Notes: generated by a model from the sequence alone, not told the origin. Positions 1 through 8,968 are shown, numbered from the stretch's first letter. The stretch is 64,000 nucleotides of DNA from Chryseosolibacter sp040902445 (GCA_040902445.1 JBBDXJ010000293.1:1-64000), one strand, 5' to 3'. Made by a program: numbers and translations.

Positions 1-64
1 GCAACACTAGCTTCACGCTGGGCCTTTCAGGCCACGCGAAGCCTTATTTATTGTAGAGAGCGCG

Positions 65-994
65 GTGATGCCCGCCATGCTTATTTTGCTGAGCCGGTGG
101 TTTACAAAATCCGAGCGTTCGCGCGCAAATACTTTTTTGATCCTGGGAAATCCCGTTACCATCCTGTGGATGTCGATTTTGTCGGGTTATTTGATCGATT
201 CGGTAGGCTGGCGTTGGATGTTCATTATAGAAGGTTTGCCTGCTATCATCTGGGCTTTCTTCTGGTGGCGGCTGGTATCAGATAGACCGAAAGATGCGAA
301 CTGGCTAACTCCTGACGAAAAGAAGGCGCTCGAAGCACAATTGCAGAAAGAACAACAGGGTATCAAGCCTGTAAAGAATTATGGTGAAGCATTCAAATCG
401 CGGGTGGTAATTTTACTTTGCTTTCAATACGCGCTGTGGTGTATCGGCGTGTATGGATTTGTAATGTGGCTGCCGAGCATTATTAAGGCTGCACCCGATG
501 TCAGCATTGTTGCAACGGGGTGGCTGGCTTCTGTTCCCTATCTATTTGCGATCATCAGCATGTTGACCGCTTCTTATTTTTCCGATAAGACATTAAACCG
601 AAAGATGTTCATCTGGCCATTCCTTCTCATCGGCGCCATTTCTTTTTATGCTTCATATCTGATAGGCCCCGACCATTTCTGGATATCGTTTGTACTTCTC
701 GTTGTTGCCGGGGCGGCGATGTATGCGCCTTACGGTCCGTTCTTTGCAGTCATAACGGAGATCCTTCCTCACAATGTAGCGGGCGGCGCTATGGCACTGA
801 TCAACAGTTTCGGTGCGCTGGGCTCATTCGTCGGCGCTTATATTGTTGGCTATTTAAACGGGACTACCGGTGGTTTCGGAGCATCGTATATTTTTATGGC
901 AGGATCTCTTTTGCTTTCGGCGATACTGACGATAACAGCTGTAAAAAAAGCCAGGGAAAGACATGAGATTAAACTCGCGGGGCAGGGGGGATGA
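65..994 (+). CDS. MFS transporter, ACS-like, 5' end missing or broken
   Basis: Inner-membrane major facilitator carrier, probably an anion:cation symporter-type transporter of sugar acids or similar organic anions. Only about 309 residues are readable against a usual 420-430; the first three or so membrane helices are missing. The GTG used as start is not the true start: the same frame upstream (from base 11) reads REALFIVESAVMPAM, which continues the family's conserved segment before the SRWF motif, but a TAG at 8-10 closes that frame. The gene therefore either begins outside the window with a frameshift near base 10-35 or is 5'-decayed. The central loop and the last six helices look normal. 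It converges with the operon at 1294-5690. The MFS call is firm; the substrate is a guess. Confidence 0.75.
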   Translation: MMPAMLILLSRWFTKSERSRANTFLILGNPVTILWMSILSGYLIDSVGWRWMFIIEGLPAIIWAFFWWRLVSDRPKDANWLTPDEKKALEAQLQKEQQGIKPVKNYGEAFKSRVVILLCFQYALWCIGVYGFVMWLPSIIKAAPDVSIVATGWLASVPYLFAIISMLTASYFSDKTLNRKMFIWPFLLIGAISFYASYLIGPDHFWISFVLLVVAGAAMYAPYGPFFAVITEILPHNVAGGAMALINSFGALGSFVGAYIVGYLNGTTGGFGASYIFMAGSLLLSAILTITAVKKARERHEIKLAGQGG

Positions 995-1293
995 ACGCAA
1001 GGGCGTGCGTTAATTTGTTTTTGATTTTGACAGGTTGGTTTCTGCGGCGACTTTTGTGAGTGGTGAGTGGTCAGTTGTGAGTGGGCCGTGCGGTTAGTAT
1101 GTTTTTGATTTTCATAGGTTAACTTATAATAGAACCTTGTGAAGGGTGAGTGGGTTGCATTCACCATTTTCTACGGTATAACTACGGAGCTGGACCTTCG
1201 TTGATTGCGTTTTCCAATTTCGCAAGAAATCGCAAAGGACCATATTATTGCCCAATCAAGGCCGACGGCTTGCGTTGGTGGAGGTCTCAGGAC
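995..1293. other. Intergenic spacer with GTGAGTGG-type direct repeats
   Basis: The gap between convergent genes holds no supportable ORF. Bases 1056-1084 consist of overlapping copies of GTGAGTGG and GTCAGTTG units, and another GTGAGTGGG lies near 1145. Near-identical text recurs at 63553-63604 at the other end of the window, so this is a dispersed repeat. Confidence 0.5.
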
Positions 1294-2154
1294 TCACGAT
1301 TCACGAAAGGTCGATTTCTCACCTGTTTGTAAAATCACGAAAGCCAGGTTATTTTTTTTTGCTTCCGCCGCGAAATCCAGTGGGTCCGCGGTATTGAATG
1401 CGAACATATTATAGTGATGAGGGATCACGAAGCGGGCCCCGATCTCTTTACCCAGCCGGGCTGCTTCCGAGGCATTTAAATTCCCCGCTACTCCCCGGGC
1501 AGGATCATTTCCATTGATGGGTAAGAAGGCAACATCAACCTTAAAAGGTTGTAGCATTTTTTCCAGCCCCTCAAACCACAAGGTGTCACCGCTGTGATAC
1601 ACGGCAAAGTTTCCGAACTGAACTACATAAGCCATAAATTTGCAGCGCCCGTTTTCATCGCGTTCCAATTCGTTGTGCACGGAAGGAACGCCATGGAAGG
1701 TGAATCCATTTATTGCAACTCTGTCACCGTCATTGAGGCCAATGGGAAATTTAGGGTCACATCTCACCCGCCCGGCGACGAACTCGCGATTGGCCTCCGG
1801 AATCACAAAAGTTACGCGGGGGTTTGCTTTTAATAAGGGGATCAGCGTTTCACCGTCGAGGTGGTCAGTATGATTGTGGCTGGATGTAACAATGTCAATT
1901 TCATTCAACAAGTGAGGTTCGATCGCGAGCTCACTCATCCGCACGTGCGGCTTGCTGGTCGCTGCATATTTTTTAGAGAGGGAATCCGATAAGTAAGGAT
2001 CAAATAAAAGGCAGGCTCTGTTCCACTGAATAAGGAATCCGCTTTGTCCCAGCCACCATACGTCAAATGCATCAGCTCGTCCATTTTGTTTCGCGTGATG
2101 AATTTGTTGTTGGAGAGTTACCCCCTTACAATATGCTGGAATCAATTCGCCCAT
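1294..2154 (-). CDS. UlaG-like MBL-fold metal-dependent hydrolase
   Basis: Cytoplasmic metallo-beta-lactamase-fold hydrolase similar to the L-ascorbate-6-phosphate lactonase (UlaG) group. The metal site is visible: HNHTDH at about residues 93-98 of the 286-residue product, a GDT motif after VYHS, and a late HHY. The N-terminal GQSGFLI strand is typical of the UlaG branch. A longer frame runs up to 2298, but it would overlap the upstream methyltransferase by 136 bp, so I chose the ATG at 2154, eight bases after that gene's stop. It is the last gene of a tight five-gene operon with SDR, ROK, SIS and MetE-like proteins, so it probably opens a lactone or hydrolyses a phosphorylated intermediate there. 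The family is firm; the substrate is unknown. Confidence 0.8.
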   Translation of the reverse strand: MGELIPAYCKGVTLQQQIHHAKQNGRADAFDVWWLGQSGFLIQWNRACLLFDPYLSDSLSKKYAATSKPHVRMSELAIEPHLLNEIDIVTSSHNHTDHLDGETLIPLLKANPRVTFVIPEANREFVAGRVRCDPKFPIGLNDGDRVAINGFTFHGVPSVHNELERDENGRCKFMAYVVQFGNFAVYHSGDTLWFEGLEKMLQPFKVDVAFLPINGNDPARGVAGNLNASEAARLGKEIGARFVIPHHYNMFAFNTADPLDFAAEAKKNNLAFVILQTGEKSTFRES

Positions 2155-2162
2155 AGGTCGGG

Positions 2163-3191
2163 TTACAAACTTTCGCGTACTTTTTTCGCGCCCTTCACCA
2201 GGTTCATAAGCTTTAACCGGGAGGCCCAGCGTGCTGTCTGACTCAGACCGCAGTCGGGAGCCACAGCCAATTTCGCCGCAGGAACGTAGGTCAAACAACG
2301 GTTGATCCTTTGCACCACATCTTCCACCGTTTCTATATAATAATTTTTTACGTCGATGATGCCGACGGCTACATCCATTTTCTCTGCAAAAACCTTCAGC
2401 AATTCGATTTCTGCAAACTCGCGGTTGGCCATTTCAATGTGTACCTCATCAACTTTCAGGTCGAGGAAATTCGGGAGCATGGGCGCGATGCTGCGGTAGC
2501 CCACGGGTCTACCCTTAAAATTTCCGAAACACAAATGGGTGGAGAGACGGCACTTTCCGGCAATTGAATTTACAGTCCGATTGAAAATATCCACAAAGCG
2601 TTTCGTGTCCTCACGGTACGCATAACAGCTCATGGAAGGTTCATCCACGGTGATCTCTTTACAGCCCGCTGCCACGAGGTCTTCGAGTTCTTTTTTTACA
2701 AAAGGTAAAATGGCTTCTGTAATAGCATAGCGGTCTTTGTATTTCTCATTGGGCAGTAATCTTCCGCTCAACGTATAGGGACCGGGTACGCTCGCTTTTA
2801 ATAACTGACCCGGCGGTGCCAGTCTCTCGAGGCGTTTGTATTCTTTAACTGCTCCAAAGCCGTCGGGAGCGGTAAGGGTATCCACGATGGAATTTCTTCC
2901 GCGCTGGTCGTGAGCAGCCGGGCCCCATTTTCGCAGCTCGTCTGTATTCTCGCGGATACCCTTGATGAATCCGTAAAAAGAGAGATTGAAATCCAGACGC
3001 GTTTGTTCTCCATCAGTGATTACATCCAGCCCGGCGGTGACCTGGTCGTGAATGGCCGCGATCACAGCATCTTCAATCATTTCTTCCTTGTCGGCATTTC
3101 CGAATTCGTGAAGATTCTTGACGGCGAATTCAAGCCAGCCCGGGAAAGGGTAGCTGCCGATTACCGTAGTGCGAATGGGAACTGGTTGCAT
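2163..3191 (-). CDS. MetE-like cobalamin-independent methyltransferase (single catalytic domain)
   Basis: A 342-residue protein equal in length to the C-terminal catalytic barrel of MetE, as in the short archaeal-type 'core' methionine synthases. The zinc/thiolate ligands are in place: His219-x-Cys221 (THLCF), Glu253 (HIEMA) and Cys314 (APDCG). The N-terminus carries the conserved TTVIGSYPFP, and TDGEQTR at about 60-66 also matches the family. Such proteins move a methyl group to a thiol acceptor; the acceptor here is not shown by sequence. It lacks the N-terminal half of full MetE, and its neighbours are sugar-type genes (SIS, ROK, UlaG-like), not met genes, so a role in methionine synthesis is not assured. 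The downstream gene starts eight bases after its stop. Confidence 0.8.
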   Translation of the reverse strand: MQPVPIRTTVIGSYPFPGWLEFAVKNLHEFGNADKEEMIEDAVIAAIHDQVTAGLDVITDGEQTRLDFNLSFYGFIKGIRENTDELRKWGPAAHDQRGRNSIVDTLTAPDGFGAVKEYKRLERLAPPGQLLKASVPGPYTLSGRLLPNEKYKDRYAITEAILPFVKKELEDLVAAGCKEITVDEPSMSCYAYREDTKRFVDIFNRTVNSIAGKCRLSTHLCFGNFKGRPVGYRSIAPMLPNFLDLKVDEVHIEMANREFAEIELLKVFAEKMDVAVGIIDVKNYYIETVEDVVQRINRCLTYVPAAKLAVAPDCGLSQTARWASRLKLMNLVKGAKKVRESL

Positions 3192-3209
3192 GAGTTATAA
3201 AATTTATCT

Positions 3210-3995
3210 TCAATTGGTCTTGCCTGCGTTTTCATAGAGCTTTGCCAAACGGTGTGCGTGTTCATCGTAAGCGCTTTCAAAAAGTTCCACCGCGCGTTGT
3301 TCACCGACGACGGCGGCCCCGCTAAGCACTTTGGGTGGTTGTCCGGCGGCGGTTAAAAGCGCTGCTACTTCCGCTTTAACAGAATTGATGATCATGGCGC
3401 CTCCAACGGTCGAGCCAGGTGAAACGGGGGTGTTTAATCCTTCTACATATACCATCGCATCGCCCACCGGGGCACCCGTATCCAGGATCAGATCCGAAAA
3501 ATCCCCGAGTTTTTTTCCGTCAGCGCGTTTGCTTTTGCTTTTTTCCGAATGCTCTCGGGTAAGTATCGAAACTACTTTTACTTTTTTTCTTTGAAACAAT
3601 TCGGCCATCTCGATGGGAACGACATTACATCCGCTTGAAGAAATGATCAACGCGGAATCACGGGGTGAAATGTCAAAGTTTCGAAGGATCCTTTCTGCAA
3701 GGCCAGAAGTATTTTCCAGGAACATCGCCTGGCGCTGCCCGTTCGCACCCACCACCAGATTATGGAAGGTTAAAGAAAGTTCTACAATAGGATTGAAGCC
3801 GGGAAAGGAACCATACCGCGGCCACATCTCTTCAACCATGATGCGACTGTGCCCTGAACCGAATACATGCACCATCCTGCCTGCGAGTATGGTTTGAGAA
3901 AACCATTGTGCTGCCTGCTTCATCATTGCCTCCTGGGCGGTAACCACGTCGAGAATGTGCAGGCATCTTGCCAGGTAATTTTGAGTAGGGGTCAT
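3210..3995 (-). CDS. SIS-domain phosphosugar-binding protein (UPF0309-like)
   Basis: A 261-residue protein with a sugar isomerase (SIS) fold. The phosphosugar-binding loops are seen as HVFGSGHSRIM near residues 40-50 and IISSSGCNVVP near 110-120. These proteins bind or isomerise phosphorylated sugars and amino sugars. A frame extends to 4043, but it would overlap the ROK gene; the ATG at 3995 lies one base after the ROK stop and gives coupled translation. Together with the ROK kinase it suggests a kinase-then-isomerase step on a hexose or amino sugar. The exact reaction is unknown. Confidence 0.8.
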   Translation of the reverse strand: MTPTQNYLARCLHILDVVTAQEAMMKQAAQWFSQTILAGRMVHVFGSGHSRIMVEEMWPRYGSFPGFNPIVELSLTFHNLVVGANGQRQAMFLENTSGLAERILRNFDISPRDSALIISSSGCNVVPIEMAELFQRKKVKVVSILTREHSEKSKSKRADGKKLGDFSDLILDTGAPVGDAMVYVEGLNTPVSPGSTVGGAMIINSVKAEVAALLTAAGQPPKVLSGAAVVGEQRAVELFESAYDEHAHRLAKLYENAGKTN

Positions 3996-3996
3996 T

Positions 3997-4893
3997 TCAG
4001 TCTTTTGTTTTTGATAGTGCAAATCCGGCAGCGCCCATGGCACCCGCCATGTCGGAAAACTGCGCCAGCTTCAAAGGAGTATGTTTGCCGTTCGGTCGCC
4101 ATTCATAGATTTCAAGAAAATGCTGAAGGGGTTTCATCAGGGCATCTCCCGCCTGCGCAATGCCTCCGCCAATAATAACAACTTCCGGCGATATCATATT
4201 AATGGCAGAAGCAATGCTGACGGCTAACTTTTTCAGAGAATCCAGCCACAACCACGTTGCAAAAGTTTCGCCGCGCCGGTAGCCTTCAATAAGCTCGAAC
4301 GTGTCCTGAAATCTCCCGTGAGAACGGTGAGCGATCGTAATATTTCCGATAGCATCTTCAATACTTCCGGGCATGTTTGTTACATCACGGGTGTGAGCAT
4401 TCGCATCAACGGTTGTATGGCCAAAGTGTCCCGCCATTTGCGAAAGACCCTGGTAAAGATGACCATTAATTAAGATACCCCCGCCGACACCAGACCCCAA
4501 CGTAAGCAGAATAGCATGGTTCATTCCACGTGCTGCACCAAAGGAAGCTTCCGCTGTTAATGCGGCGTGCGCATCGTTCAATACAAAGACTTTTTCCTTT
4601 GTAAATGCTGACCATACAAAATTTTCCAGGCCCGGTAATCTGCCGGGCATGCATTCGATGCAGGTGTTGTCACCATTCGCGAGACCCGGTGCACACAATC
4701 CAATGGCGTGGACCTCTTGTTCATTCTTTATTTTGAAATCTTTGATTAAGGCGTCGACAGCTTCTTTCCAATGCCGGCCTTCCTGTTCACGGGTCTCCTG
4801 CCGGGCCTGATGCAATATATTTCCACTATCATCGATCAAAACCGCTTTGATATTGGTACATCCCAAATCAATTCCTATTGCTGTCCTTTTCAT
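3997..4893 (-). CDS. ROK-family sugar kinase without the usual zinc motif
   Basis: A 298-residue ROK protein of kinase length, with no DNA-binding domain. It shows the N-terminal phosphate loop AIGIDLGCTNIK, the catalytic ND pair (Asn106, Asp107 in VLNDAHAA) and the glycine-rich LGSGVGGGI at 131-140. Most ROK proteins carry a GH....C-x-C-G-x-x-G-C zinc motif here; this one has GHFGH at 155-159 followed by a stretch with no cysteine at all. It is therefore a divergent sugar kinase, probably for glucose or an N-acyl or otherwise modified hexose. It is preceded by the SDR gene (8-base gap) and followed by the SIS gene (1-base gap). The sugar specificity is not readable. Confidence 0.8.
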   Translation of the reverse strand: MKRTAIGIDLGCTNIKAVLIDDSGNILHQARQETREQEGRHWKEAVDALIKDFKIKNEQEVHAIGLCAPGLANGDNTCIECMPGRLPGLENFVWSAFTKEKVFVLNDAHAALTAEASFGAARGMNHAILLTLGSGVGGGILINGHLYQGLSQMAGHFGHTTVDANAHTRDVTNMPGSIEDAIGNITIAHRSHGRFQDTFELIEGYRRGETFATWLWLDSLKKLAVSIASAINMISPEVVIIGGGIAQAGDALMKPLQHFLEIYEWRPNGKHTPLKLAQFSDMAGAMGAAGFALSKTKD

Positions 4894-4901
4894 AGTAAAT
4901 A

Positions 4902-5690
4902 TTAATACTGTCCTTCAGAAATACTCCAGCCACCATCCACGGAAAGGATCTGGCCGGTCGTAAATTGGGAATAATCCGACATAAAATAAACCGCTGCTCC
5001 GTCGAGGTCGGCCGGTGATCCGATGCGTCCCCCATCGAGCGGTTGTTTTGTCTTTACAAATGATATTATGTTTTCGTCGTTGGCCGCGCGTTGAGCCATA
5101 GGGGTTTCCACCAGGGCGGGCGCTAATAGATTAATGCGAATATTGTGGGCGGCGTAAAAGGATGCAATCGACTTGGTAAAACCGATGGCCGCGGATTTTG
5201 CCGCAGCATATGCGTGGGTCACAAAATATTTTGGCGAGGGAGAATATCCAAGGACGGAACCCATGTTCAGTATACTTCCATGTTTTTTTCGTTCCATAAA
5301 TGATCTGACAGCGGCCTGGTTGGACAGCATCAGCGAAGTAAGGTTGAGAGATAGCGTATATTCCCAGCCCTCCCGGGTTAACTCATGGAGCGGGCCATCG
5401 CCAAACTTGCGTCCGCTACCCCCGGCCACATGGTACAGACCGTCGAATCCTCCAAACTGACGGATGCAATCTTTAATGGCGTTATCCGCCGTTCCGGCCT
5501 CGGAGGCATCTCCTGTTTCCACCAACGCTTTTTTCAAACGCCTGGAAGCTTTTTCCACGCTGTCGGGACTTCTGCCAATAGCTACTACGTTAGCGCCCTG
5601 ACGCAGGAATGCCTCCGCAGCTGATAGTCCTATGCCAGTGGTTCCCCCGATGATGACGATGGATTTATCCTTGAGCCAAAGGTCTTGCAT
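4902..5690 (-). CDS. Short-chain dehydrogenase/reductase (SDR)
   Basis: Classical NAD(P)-dependent SDR of 262 residues. The cofactor motif IGGTTGIG is near residues 13-20, the catalytic Ser sits in NMGSVLG, and YAAAK supplies the Tyr/Lys pair. The C-terminal SVDGGW is typical. The ATG at 5690 is preferred over the longer frame (to 5744) because the family starts directly at LKDKSIVIIGG. It is the first gene of the five-gene minus-strand operon and probably oxidises a sugar or polyol hydroxyl. The family is certain, the substrate unknown. Confidence 0.85.
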   Translation of the reverse strand: MQDLWLKDKSIVIIGGTTGIGLSAAEAFLRQGANVVAIGRSPDSVEKASRRLKKALVETGDASEAGTADNAIKDCIRQFGGFDGLYHVAGGSGRKFGDGPLHELTREGWEYTLSLNLTSLMLSNQAAVRSFMERKKHGSILNMGSVLGYSPSPKYFVTHAYAAAKSAAIGFTKSIASFYAAHNIRINLLAPALVETPMAQRAANDENIISFVKTKQPLDGGRIGSPADLDGAAVYFMSDYSQFTTGQILSVDGGWSISEGQY

Positions 5691-5860
5691 GGTAATGTTT
5701 TTGTTGAAACTTAAAAATAGGGAATTGCCCATTAAAAAGATCAATCCCTTTTAAATCTCTGCAATCCTGGCGTTAAATCGATGAGCAATGTCAGTTTTCA
5801 CCCTTCTTCGCACACTAAATCATTGGGTCGGTGCGTTCCTACGCCAACAGCCAACTATGG

Positions 5861-5892
5861 TTTCAGTTCAGATTTTTGTAATTTTATTTTTG
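5861..5892 (+). promoter_or_regulatory. Candidate Bacteroidota promoter for the DUF2157 gene
   Basis: TATTTTTG at 5885-5892 fits the Bacteroidota -7 consensus TANNTTTG. TTTC at 5861-5864, 20 bases upstream, is one change from the -33 TTTG. The start codon follows 23 bases later. The pattern is short, so this is only a candidate. Confidence 0.4.
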
Positions 5893-5914
5893 CATGCAAT
5901 AAACCTCATGCCTA

Positions 5915-7189
5915 ATGAGCAAGCATATCTTAAAGGGCCTTCCTGAACTTCTTGACGCGGGCCTCATCAGTGAAGAGACCTCTGAAAAAATAAAGACCTA
6001 CTACCTTCATAAAGAACAGCAATCCCCTGATCGTCTTGTTTTGATCTTTGGCATATTGGGAGCCTTGCTGACAGGCCTGGGGATCATCCTGATAATTGCT
6101 CATAACTGGGATGACTTTTCACGGGCGGGGAAATTGTTCTTTGCACTTTTACCCCTCTTGTCAGGACAGTTGATCTGTGCATACACTTTATTCAAAAAAC
6201 CTGAGAGTCGCCTATGGCGGGAGGCAGGGTCTGTTTTCCTTCTCTTAGCGATCGCGGCCTCCATTTCCATTGTCAGCCAGGTATACAACATCCCTGGCGA
6301 TATTTCAGGATTTCTTTTTATATGGATGCTTTTGTCGATCCCATTAATTTACGTCATGAAATCTGCGATGACATCCCTGCTGGTCATCTGTGGCATTACA
6401 TGGTATGCGTGTTCCCTGAGTTACTTCAATTATCCGAATGAAATTGCCTGGTACTACTGGCCGATGCTTGCGGCAGTGATACCGTTTTTCATCAGTTTAA
6501 TGAAAAATAAACGAGGAAACGTTTTCTATTTTCACAGCTGGCTGCTCGCGCTGTCGATAATCATTAGTTTAGGTATGTTTGAGTCCAGTAGTAATTTCAT
6601 CTTCATCGCTTACATGAGCCTGTTTAGTCTTTTCGTTTTGATCGGCGAATCCAGGTGGTTTTCAGACAGTAAGATTATCAGCAACGCTTTCCTCGTTGCC
6701 GGAAGCCTGGGGTCAACCATATTATTATTAATGGGTTCCTTCGATTGGATGTGGAAAGAGATCGCTGGCAGCAATTTGTTGATGGATACTGCCTTCGTTG
6801 TTGGTGCGATTGTTTCGTCGCTTGCCGCGCTTTTGCTCGTCTACGAAATACGCCGGAAGGGGCTCTCATCCATCAACCCGAAATCCTTCATTTTTTTGAT
6901 TTTTATCCCGCTTTATGCGCTTGCCATGGTTCAACCCGAAGTTGCCCAATGGCTGACCAATATGCTGGTGCTGGCCATTGCTGTGGTTACAACGTGGCGT
7001 GGCGCCGAACGCGACAATATATTTATTTTAAACTATGGCTTGCTGATCCTGGCGGCGCTCATCCTTTGCAGGTTCTTTGATACGAATCTGAGTTTAGTCG
7101 CCCGCGGGATTTTATTCGTAATTGTTGGATTGAGTTTCTTCGGCGCCAATTACTGGGTATTAAGAAAGAGGAAATTGCAGAACGCATGA
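5915..7189 (+). CDS. DUF2157 multi-spanning membrane protein
   Basis: A 424-residue integral membrane protein. The first about 45 residues are a soluble helical head (GLISEETSEKIKTYY), followed by about twelve hydrophobic helices; the order and the LGALLTGLGIILIIAHNWDD segment are characteristic of DUF2157. The molecular function of the family is not known. Its stop overlaps the start of the next gene by four bases (ATGA), and that gene is the GDYXXLXY protein with which DUF2157 commonly pairs. Confidence 0.8.
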   Translation: MSKHILKGLPELLDAGLISEETSEKIKTYYLHKEQQSPDRLVLIFGILGALLTGLGIILIIAHNWDDFSRAGKLFFALLPLLSGQLICAYTLFKKPESRLWREAGSVFLLLAIAASISIVSQVYNIPGDISGFLFIWMLLSIPLIYVMKSAMTSLLVICGITWYACSLSYFNYPNEIAWYYWPMLAAVIPFFISLMKNKRGNVFYFHSWLLALSIIISLGMFESSSNFIFIAYMSLFSLFVLIGESRWFSDSKIISNAFLVAGSLGSTILLLMGSFDWMWKEIAGSNLLMDTAFVVGAIVSSLAALLLVYEIRRKGLSSINPKSFIFLIFIPLYALAMVQPEVAQWLTNMLVLAIAVVTTWRGAERDNIFILNYGLLILAALILCRFFDTNLSLVARGILFVIVGLSFFGANYWVLRKRKLQNA

Positions 7190-7758
7190 AAACATGGCTC
7201 GTAATTTTGTTTAGTCTGGCATGTATCAGCCAATGGTACGTGCCCGCGTCAATGATCGTTGAGCAGGAGAATATTCTCAGCAATGGTAAAACCTTTCGTT
7301 TCAAAACAGCCCCGGTCGATCCGTCCGACCCTTTCAGGGGAAAGTATATTACACTGAGTTTTGAAGCCGATAATTATAAAAATACAAACGGCCATGAATG
7401 GGAGCGAGGCCAAAAAGTATTCGTCATAATAAACGAAGATGATAAGGGCTTTGCCCGGATTTCGGACATTACAGAAACATTGCCCGATCCGGGTAAGGAC
7501 TATGTTCAGGCGGAGGTGGGATTTAGCAATGATGATGAAATGGTGCGCGTTGAATATCCGTTCCAGCGTTTCTACCTCGAGGAGTCAAAGGCTTCGGACG
7601 CTGAGAAGGTTTACGGGGAAGGCAACCGCAGTGACTCTTCGCAGACGACCTATGCTGTGGTACGTGTAAAAAATGGTCGGACCGCTCTTGAAGATGTGAT
7701 GATCAATGATAACAGCATCGTCGATATTGTTCGCGAGTTAAATGAGGCAAAAGATTAA
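7186..7758 (+). CDS. GDYXXLXY-domain membrane-anchored protein
   Basis: A 190-residue protein with one N-terminal membrane helix or uncleaved signal (residues 4-22) and a periplasmic domain. PVDPSDPFRGKYITLSFE at about 43-60 is the family's name-giving region, here with GKYITLSF in place of GDYxxLxY. It is translationally coupled to the DUF2157 gene (4-base overlap), so the two probably form one membrane unit of unknown role. Its last five codons overlap the YdeI remnant that follows. Confidence 0.75.
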   Translation: MKTWLVILFSLACISQWYVPASMIVEQENILSNGKTFRFKTAPVDPSDPFRGKYITLSFEADNYKNTNGHEWERGQKVFVIINEDDKGFARISDITETLPDPGKDYVQAEVGFSNDDEMVRVEYPFQRFYLEESKASDAEKVYGEGNRSDSSQTTYAVVRVKNGRTALEDVMINDNSIVDIVRELNEAKD

Positions 7759-8011
7759 TTGGCGAAAAAAGGTTTTTAATAAAATTGCCGAACCTGTTTG
7801 CCTGATTGTCTTTCACAAAAAAAGTAAGACGCCAAATATTTCATACGATGAGGCCGTTGAGCAAGCGCTTTGTTTTGGCTGGATCGATAACAAGGGGATG
7901 AAAAGAGATGGAGAAAGCATGTACCTGCAGTTTTGTCCCCGAAGGGAAAAAAGTAACTGGAGCAAACTTAATAAAGATAGGGCGGAGAAAATGATTGAGA
8001 AAGGATTGATG
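7742..8011 (+). pseudogene. YdeI/OmpD-associated-family gene remnant
   Basis: About 90 residues clearly match the N-terminal part of YdeI-type proteins: ISYDEAVEQALCFGWIDNK, then FCPRREKSNWSKLN and RAEKMIEKGLM. Both ends are gone. The first dozen or so residues of the family are missing, because the frame opens inside the last codons of the GDYXXLXY gene. The whole C-terminal half (about 100 residues) is replaced at residue 90 by the signal peptide of another protein. The remnant stays in frame with that protein. It is a deletion scar, not a working YdeI. Confidence 0.7.
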
Positions 8012-8968
8012 ATTTTCTTCTTCCCATTGATCCTTTTTGCCGGAGGTTCCAATGGTCAGGTTTCAAAAAGCCAATCATCCAGTGGCGAACTGATCTTCCA
8101 GTCAGGATTTGAAAATGATTCCAAAGTAATAAACAGGAATGGGAACAGCGATCTGGTTGGCAGTGACAAATCTTTATCAGTGCATAATGACTGGGTAAAT
8201 GATCTGGACAACCATCCGAATATCGGAAATTTTAATCTCCAGTACCAGGGTGGAGATTCCACAAAACGATACGCCAGGATCATCCCGGAACCCGGAAATT
8301 TTAAAAATCACGTTTTACATTTCTGGCTGGATCATCCGAATGTAGACAATAGCAAAGGACGGATACAGGGCAACCTGTATGATAATAACGGGATCAAAGA
8401 GATTTACCAGTCCGTAAGGATCTTCCTGCACGACGACTTTAACACGGTGCGTACATATCCCGCCGAGATACACTGGCTAACCATTGCAGAATTTTGGAAT
8501 AACATCACCTGGAGCCAGACTGTTCCATTTGGATTCAGGATCACACTTGGTATTGGCAAGCCCACACCCAATGAAAGCGATCTGTATTTTATCCTTGATG
8601 CACAGGATTGTGAATTGTTTTCTGACGGTAAACAGAAATACACCACCCTCTGGGCCGAAACTAATCAAGCTGTAAGAGTGCCCATCGGAAAATGGTTTAC
8701 CATGGACTATTATTATAAGGAAGGCAATGATGCGAACGGGCGATTTTACCTGTCGATCACTCCGGAAGGCGAAAGCAAACAGGTTGTTTTTGATCTTACA
8801 AAGATCACACACGATACGCAGGATCCAAATCCCGATGGCTTGGGCGACTTTAATCCCATCAAACTATACACTTCAAAGGGATTGATAGAATATATGAAGA
8901 GCAAGGATAAGACTTTGCAGATCTACTGGGATGACCTGAGGCTATGGAAAAATAAAAAGCCGGAGTAG
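7991..8968 (+). CDS. Secreted protein, probable concanavalin-like fold, function unknown
   Basis: A 325-residue exported protein. Starting at ATG 7991 it has a signal peptide: Lys4, then a run of hydrophobic residues LMIFFFPLILFAGG. The body begins ELIFQSGFEND and has the beta-rich, aromatic make-up of secreted polysaccharide-lyase or LamG-like proteins (for example YARIIPEPGN, FWLDHPN, LQIYWDDLRLW). No catalytic motif could be named. The reading frame continues upstream into the YdeI remnant, so the native start may have been lost and residues 1-7 may be borrowed from it; 8009 or 7742 are alternative starts. Polysaccharide binding or cleavage is an inference only. Confidence 0.6.
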   Translation: MIEKGLMIFFFPLILFAGGSNGQVSKSQSSSGELIFQSGFENDSKVINRNGNSDLVGSDKSLSVHNDWVNDLDNHPNIGNFNLQYQGGDSTKRYARIIPEPGNFKNHVLHFWLDHPNVDNSKGRIQGNLYDNNGIKEIYQSVRIFLHDDFNTVRTYPAEIHWLTIAEFWNNITWSQTVPFGFRITLGIGKPTPNESDLYFILDAQDCELFSDGKQKYTTLWAETNQAVRVPIGKWFTMDYYYKEGNDANGRFYLSITPEGESKQVVFDLTKITHDTQDPNPDGLGDFNPIKLYTSKGLIEYMKSKDKTLQIYWDDLRLWKNKKPE

